Assembly: GCA_964488535.1 (NCBI GenBank)
Contig: CAZAUT010000005.1
Location: 4,397-68,396 of the forward strand
DNA from: GWB1-38-13 sp964488535
Lineage (GTDB): Bacteria > Patescibacteriota > Microgenomatia > UBA8517
DNA length: 64,000 bases
Direction of reading: 5' to 3'
Positions 60,751 to 64,000 of this stretch are shown here, one piece after another; positions within the stretch are counted from its first letter, which is position 1; each line of letters starts with the position of its first letter. A program made the position numbers and the translations under genes. The notes below the pieces were generated by a model. That model made no database searches, was not told the origin of the DNA, and saw only the letters and a program-made list of their open reading frames with translations.

Positions 60751-62082
60751 ATGGTACCTGATACCGTTAGAATTAATCCTAAAATCCCTCCTCATTCCAT
60801 AGAGGCGGAGACTTCCGTCTTGGGTGCTCTTTTGATAGATAAAGACGCGATTATTTCTGTTGCCGAATTTCTCGAAGGTAAAGATTTTTACGATAACAGA
60901 AACCAAAAAATTTATGAGTCGATGCTTTCTTTATACGAAGACAGAGTACCAATTGATACATTAACCGTTTCAGAAAAACTTAAGAAAAATAAAAGTTTTA
61001 AAATTATCGGAGGTGCGTCATATTTGGCAGAACTAACCAATATCGTTCCGACAGCAGCCCATGTTGAGCATTACGGAAGAATTGTAAAAAATATGGCTAC
61101 AAAAAGACAGCTCCTTTCCGCCTCATCAAGACTATCCGAAATGTCGTTTGATGAAGGTGTGTCGGCCGAAGATCTTTTGGATAAGGCGGAGTCGGAGATA
61201 TTTTCCCTTACACAAAAGCACCTTGCCAAATCATTTACTTCGGTGAGGAGTGCTTTAGAAGAAAGTTTTGACCGGCTTGACGAACTGCACAAAAGGGCGG
61301 ATGGCCTTCGGGGTGTACCCACGGGTTATAAGGATCTTGACGATCAGCTTGCAGGAATGCAGCCGTCCAATCTTCTGATTTTGGCAGCCCGCCCGGGTAT
61401 AGGAAAAACCACATTTGCTTTGAACATTGCCCAGAACGTTGCCGTTAAGCATAAAAAACACGTAGGCTTTTTCGCTCTTGAGATGAGCAAAGAGGAACTT
61501 GTTGACCGGCTTCTGGTTTCTCAAGCCGATCTGGATGCATGGAAACTTAAAACAGGCAAACTTTCCGAAAATGATTTTACTGCACTGTCTAACGCAATGG
61601 GCGAATTGGCTGAAGCTCCGATATTTATTGACGACACACCCGCCCTTTCAATTTTGGAAATGCGCACGAAGGCAAGGCGTCTTCAGGTTGAACAAGGACT
61701 TGATCTTATTATTGTCGATTACTTGCAGCTTGCTCGTTCCCGGCAGTTGGAGAACAGGGTCCAGGAGGTCTCTGAAATATCACAGGGTCTGAAAAATCTT
61801 GCCAGAGAGTTAAAAGTACCTGTTTTGGCTGCCTCTCAGTTGTCACGCGCAGTGGAGCAGCGTGGAGGACAGAAACGACCGCAGCTTTCCGATCTTCGCG
61901 AAAGCGGAAGTATTGAACAGGATGCGGATGTTGTTATGTTTTTGTGGCGGGAAGACGAAGATAATCTTGAGAATGTCCAGCTTGATATTGCAAAGCATAG
62001 AAACGGCCCCATCGGAAATGTCAAACTCTTCTTCCGTGGCGACAGAATCAAGTTTTATGGCCGCGAAATGAAACGCCAGTGA
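60751..62082 (+). CDS. dnaB: Replicative DNA helicase DnaB
   Basis: 443 residues from ATG 60751 (TATTTT box just before; upstream frame is not family-like). N-terminal domain (PPHSIEAETSVLGALLID), linker helix, then the RecA-like ATPase: AARPGIGKTTFALN Walker A, FFALEMSKEEL, Walker B LIIVDYLQL, QLSRAVEQR, DLRESGSIEQDADVV and the Arg finger region. 60551-60750 contains AATTTCTAATTAC-type repeats and no gene. Confidence 0.95.
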   Translation: MVPDTVRINPKIPPHSIEAETSVLGALLIDKDAIISVAEFLEGKDFYDNRNQKIYESMLSLYEDRVPIDTLTVSEKLKKNKSFKIIGGASYLAELTNIVPTAAHVEHYGRIVKNMATKRQLLSASSRLSEMSFDEGVSAEDLLDKAESEIFSLTQKHLAKSFTSVRSALEESFDRLDELHKRADGLRGVPTGYKDLDDQLAGMQPSNLLILAARPGIGKTTFALNIAQNVAVKHKKHVGFFALEMSKEELVDRLLVSQADLDAWKLKTGKLSENDFTALSNAMGELAEAPIFIDDTPALSILEMRTKARRLQVEQGLDLIIVDYLQLARSRQLENRVQEVSEISQGLKNLARELKVPVLAASQLSRAVEQRGGQKRPQLSDLRESGSIEQDADVVMFLWREDEDNLENVQLDIAKHRNGPIGNVKLFFRGDRIKFYGREMKRQ

Positions 62083-62176
62083 ATAAGCGGACACAAGATT
62101 TTTTGTAAAAATGTTCTTACGGAAGAGAAATGAAAAGATAAATAAAAATTAAATATATTTAAACAAAAGATATTAA

Positions 62177-62524
62177 TTATTTTTTTATCACCACTACTCC
62201 TTGAGGATACTGAACTCTGATGTTTCCCAAATTCACCTTTTTAAACCCTGAAAATATTTCCTCATAAGTGTGAACAGGAACATATAATACTTTTGTATCC
62301 GCTGGTCCACCGCGGGGCATCACAATTCTGGAATTCGGGAAGGTTGCATAAGCTTTATTATCTGCAAGCATCCTCGCTTTAGGGCAATACCCTCCACAAT
62401 TATGAGCGAATTTACAATTTTGGCCGTCAAAACATGTAAAATTACCCCAATTATTGGGAGAAAAGTTTTTACCTGACCCAACACCGGGTTCTCGACTTGC
62501 TAAAATACCGGCATGATCTCGCAT
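62177..62524 (-). CDS. Small Cys-rich protein, copy 1
   Basis: 115 residues with four Cys in FTCFDGQNCKFAHNCGGYC (19 residues, region ~30-48), then a conserved-looking C-terminal half (VLYVPVHTYEEIFSGF, VQYPQGVVVIKK). No signal peptide. TATACT lies ~9 bp before ATG. The spacing C-(F)DG-C-C resembles the neighbour at 62621. Confidence 0.6.
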   Translation of the reverse strand: MRDHAGILASREPGVGSGKNFSPNNWGNFTCFDGQNCKFAHNCGGYCPKARMLADNKAYATFPNSRIVMPRGGPADTKVLYVPVHTYEEIFSGFKKVNLGNIRVQYPQGVVVIKK

Positions 62525-62620
62525 ACGCCCTATAGTATATATCTTTTAACGGATAGTTTCGATTCAATATTGTTTTTTGCAGCTGCGAAAATAAATGAAG
62601 TAGAAGATAAAAGATAAAGA

Positions 62621-62956
62621 TTATTCAATTAGATTTTTAAGTCTTTGAAGCTTACTTCGGACGCTTCGCAATTCACGGTTTGCTCCGGCATCTCTTGTGA
62701 CCAAAGGACAACAACACCCATCGAGTCTTTGGTTATTTGTGGTTATTGTATCATGGTGTGGTCCGCAGTTTTCCGTAACGCCATAAATCGGTCCGTGATA
62801 GTCGGCAAAATCATTTTGGTCTTGTAAAGTACAGTTCGAAGGAGCGCTTCCTCTCACTTGCCAATTTCGAACAATCCGGCACGCACCTTTACAACCCCAT
62901 TTTTTTCCGTCAAAGTTTGGACAAGTGGTCGTGGTATCACCTTCTGCAATTCCCAT
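62621..62956 (-). CDS. Small Cys-rich protein, copy 2
   Basis: 111 residues with Cys in TTCPNFDGKKWGCKGACR, PSNCTLQ, ENCGPHHD and GCCCPL. A TACAAT box ends 8 bp before ATG 62956 (leaderless pattern). The half element R3 lies 48-87 bp upstream. Metal binding is possible; no family known. It forms a small accessory cluster with its neighbours. Confidence 0.6.
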   Translation of the reverse strand: MGIAEGDTTTTCPNFDGKKWGCKGACRIVRNWQVRGSAPSNCTLQDQNDFADYHGPIYGVTENCGPHHDTITTNNQRLDGCCCPLVTRDAGANRELRSVRSKLQRLKNLIE

Positions 62957-63003
62957 TATGGGTGATTGTATAACAATTCAACAAAATTGCAACTTGACTT
63001 GCA

Positions 63004-63043
63004 TACACGACTTGAGGAGCGATTTTGGTAAGGCAGGCGAACC
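63004..63043 (-). repeat. Half copy (R3) of the leader element
   Basis: 39 of 40 bases match 63869-63908, i.e. the 5' half of copy R2 (CCTTACCAA, AATCGC, and the CGTGTA start of the loop). The 3' half is replaced by other sequence with the promoter of the 62621-62956 gene. Likely a truncated duplicate. Confidence 0.7.
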
Positions 63044-63061
63044 ACCCAGAATCGTTGTTTA

Positions 63062-63778
63062 TTATTTCCTAAACAAACTTCCGATTTTTCCTTTAAGAGA
63101 TTTTGATTTTTTGGAAATATCCAAAACCAAGGACCCTCTGGTTACTTGAGAAATTGTGTCTGAAAATTGTTCCGGTGTCAAATCTTTTTCAGTAACCAAA
63201 GTAAGCGGATCAAGTGCGCTCGTAACACCTCTCCATCTTAAAGCATCGTCGTCTGTTTGGGACTCTTCGCTTTTACGAACAATGGTTTTGAAAAGAATAT
63301 CCATTTTAGTTAGTTTCAAGCCTATTTCAAGACTATTCTCTAATTCATGTAGCGAGACCATTTCAACTTCATCTGGGATCATTCGATTAATGGATACCCA
63401 ATCGTAGCTGAGCTGACACACATATTCTCCTGATTCTGCAACATAGCTTGATATTAATACGGGTATGGGGTGGTCGTTCTGACCCTTCAAGTTTAAATGT
63501 CCTTTTCTTATAGCTTCATTCGTTTCTGTCCCCATGGTTTCTTTTTGAATACTGATCTGATTCGGGTTAGCGATTACTAAATTGGAATGTAGCCTATTAT
63601 CAGTATTGTCGAGCAAAAGCTGGGAATATTCGTGTAACCGAATACCTATATTGTTTTTAATTATTGGATTATTAAAAATTAGCTCTTCCATCCTTGCTTT
63701 ATCTTCGGTTGCACTTTGTCTTTCTACTGGAGAAAGATCAGAAATTTCCTGAGAAGAATCGGTAGGAATTTCAGTCAT
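63062..63778 (-). CDS. Hypothetical protein
   Basis: 238 residues from ATG 63778 (frame opens at TTG 63799). Charged, no membrane segment. Middle part is beta-like (HPIPVLISSYVAESGEYVC), the C-terminus basic (KKSKSLKGKIGSLFRK). Located between leader element R2 and its half copy R3. Function unknown. Confidence 0.62.
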   Translation of the reverse strand: MTEIPTDSSQEISDLSPVERQSATEDKARMEELIFNNPIIKNNIGIRLHEYSQLLLDNTDNRLHSNLVIANPNQISIQKETMGTETNEAIRKGHLNLKGQNDHPIPVLISSYVAESGEYVCQLSYDWVSINRMIPDEVEMVSLHELENSLEIGLKLTKMDILFKTIVRKSEESQTDDDALRWRGVTSALDPLTLVTEKDLTPEQFSDTISQVTRGSLVLDISKKSKSLKGKIGSLFRK

Positions 63779-63828
63779 ATATTTTAAATTTATTGCCAAT
63801 TAATACTTTTTGTGCTCGGAGAGGAGGT

Positions 63829-63898
63829 CCCTCCCAATCTTACCTCAATTCTTATCAAGTACTATACGTACACGACTTGAGGAGCGATTTTGGTAGGG
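63829..63898 (-). ncRNA. Conserved structured leader element, copy R2
   Basis: Minus strand: CCCTACCAA ... TTGGGAGGG outer helix, AATCGC, inner helix CCTCAA/TTGAGG, loop with CGTGTACGTATAGT, then TAAGA. 70 nt, lying 50 nt after tRNA-Leu and 51 nt before the start of the next gene. See R1 at 58148 for the comparison. Confidence 0.6.
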
Positions 63899-63947
63899 CA
63901 GGCGAACCTTCACGATGTTGCCATCATCCCGCGTTAGATAGTTTCTG

Positions 63948-64000
63948 TGGCCAGGGAGGGGGTCGAACCCTCACAAGCTGTTATGCTTACAGGTTTTTGA
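63948..64000 (-). tRNA. Partial tRNA, probably Leu (CAA), cut by the window edge
   Basis: Visible: end of an anticodon loop (TCAAAA), a long variable arm (CTGT-AAGCATA-ACAG, class II), T arm GAGGG-TTCGACC-CCCTC, acceptor 3' strand CCTGGCC and discriminator A at 63948. Class II with discriminator A and an apparent CAA anticodon points to Leu. The 5' half lies outside. CCA is not fully encoded. Confidence 0.75.

Noticed and set aside
58148..63908. Integron attC sites
   Set aside because: The elements are imperfect palindromes next to small genes, but they lack the GTTRRRY/RYYYAAC core boxes and no integrase is present.

Overview
The window looks like a chromosomal segment of a Candidate Phyla Radiation (Patescibacteria) bacterium, most likely of the Microgenomates type. 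That placement is an inference from several traits: compact or shortened housekeeping proteins (release factor 1 without its N-terminal domain, a 149-residue EF-Ts, a ProRS without an editing domain, a short YbeY), a complete type IV pilus assembly block, short intergenic spaces, and very few Shine-Dalgarno sequences. The standard code is used; TGA ends frr, for example. I saw no rRNA operon, CRISPR array, insertion sequence or phage.

Layout. 0-4.5 kb: a partial secreted protein, dprA, topA and a dCTP deaminase-like gene. 4.5-5.5 kb: small Cys/His-containing unknowns. 5.5-10 kb: a thymidylate and one-carbon block (folA, thyA, tmk, glyA, folD) in which thymidylate synthesis and folate recycling are together. 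10-15 kb: translation and membrane protease genes (rpsB, tsf, frr, rseP, proS). 15-20 kb: HIT, yqeY, ybeY, dnaX, ybaB, recR. 20-28.4 kb: a structured non-coding stretch, Nudix, GNAT, cysS, three membrane or secreted unknowns and an ABC exporter. 28.5-39.5 kb: a type IV pilus locus with a PAS histidine kinase, three stand-alone receiver proteins, pilB, pilC, four pseudopilin-like genes (one with a ~550-residue extracellular domain), a LytR_C-domain protein and the major pilin, which has its own promoter, leader hairpin, strong ribosome site and terminator. 39.5-42 kb: a kinase/OmpR-type regulator pair. The kinase is broken here by a 112-bp assembly artefact that includes ten Ns.

42-53.7 kb: ychF, rpsF-ssb-rpsR, two exported proteases (S41 and HtrA), a large nuclease-like unknown, prfA, rpmE, an EamA transporter and hisS. 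53.8-58.4 kb: a tight four-gene nucleoside operon (nucleoside hydrolase, kinase-like, HAD phosphatase, phosphoribosyltransferase-HAD fusion) behind tRNA-His. 58.6-62.1 kb: an anchored protein, a metallo-beta-lactamase-fold enzyme and dnaB. 62.1-64 kb: an accessory end with two small Cys-rich proteins and an unknown gene behind a partial tRNA, probably Leu.

The most unusual content is non-coding or repeat-derived. (1) Short repeats, several palindromic, sit in frame inside conserved enzymes (TopA, FolD, ProS, RecR, CysS, YchF); some match repeats between genes. (2) Several intergenic spaces carry AT-rich elements with terminal inverted repeats, including two 136-bp copies differing at 3 positions. 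(3) A ~70-nt element with a conserved outer stem, a covarying inner stem and an invariant loop lies just behind both tRNA genes and 35-51 nt before the next start codon; a half copy precedes a third gene. (4) The rpsB leader can form a 7+7 bp H-type pseudoknot. (5) Many genes have a TATAAT-like box only 6-8 nt before the start codon, which suggests leaderless mRNAs.
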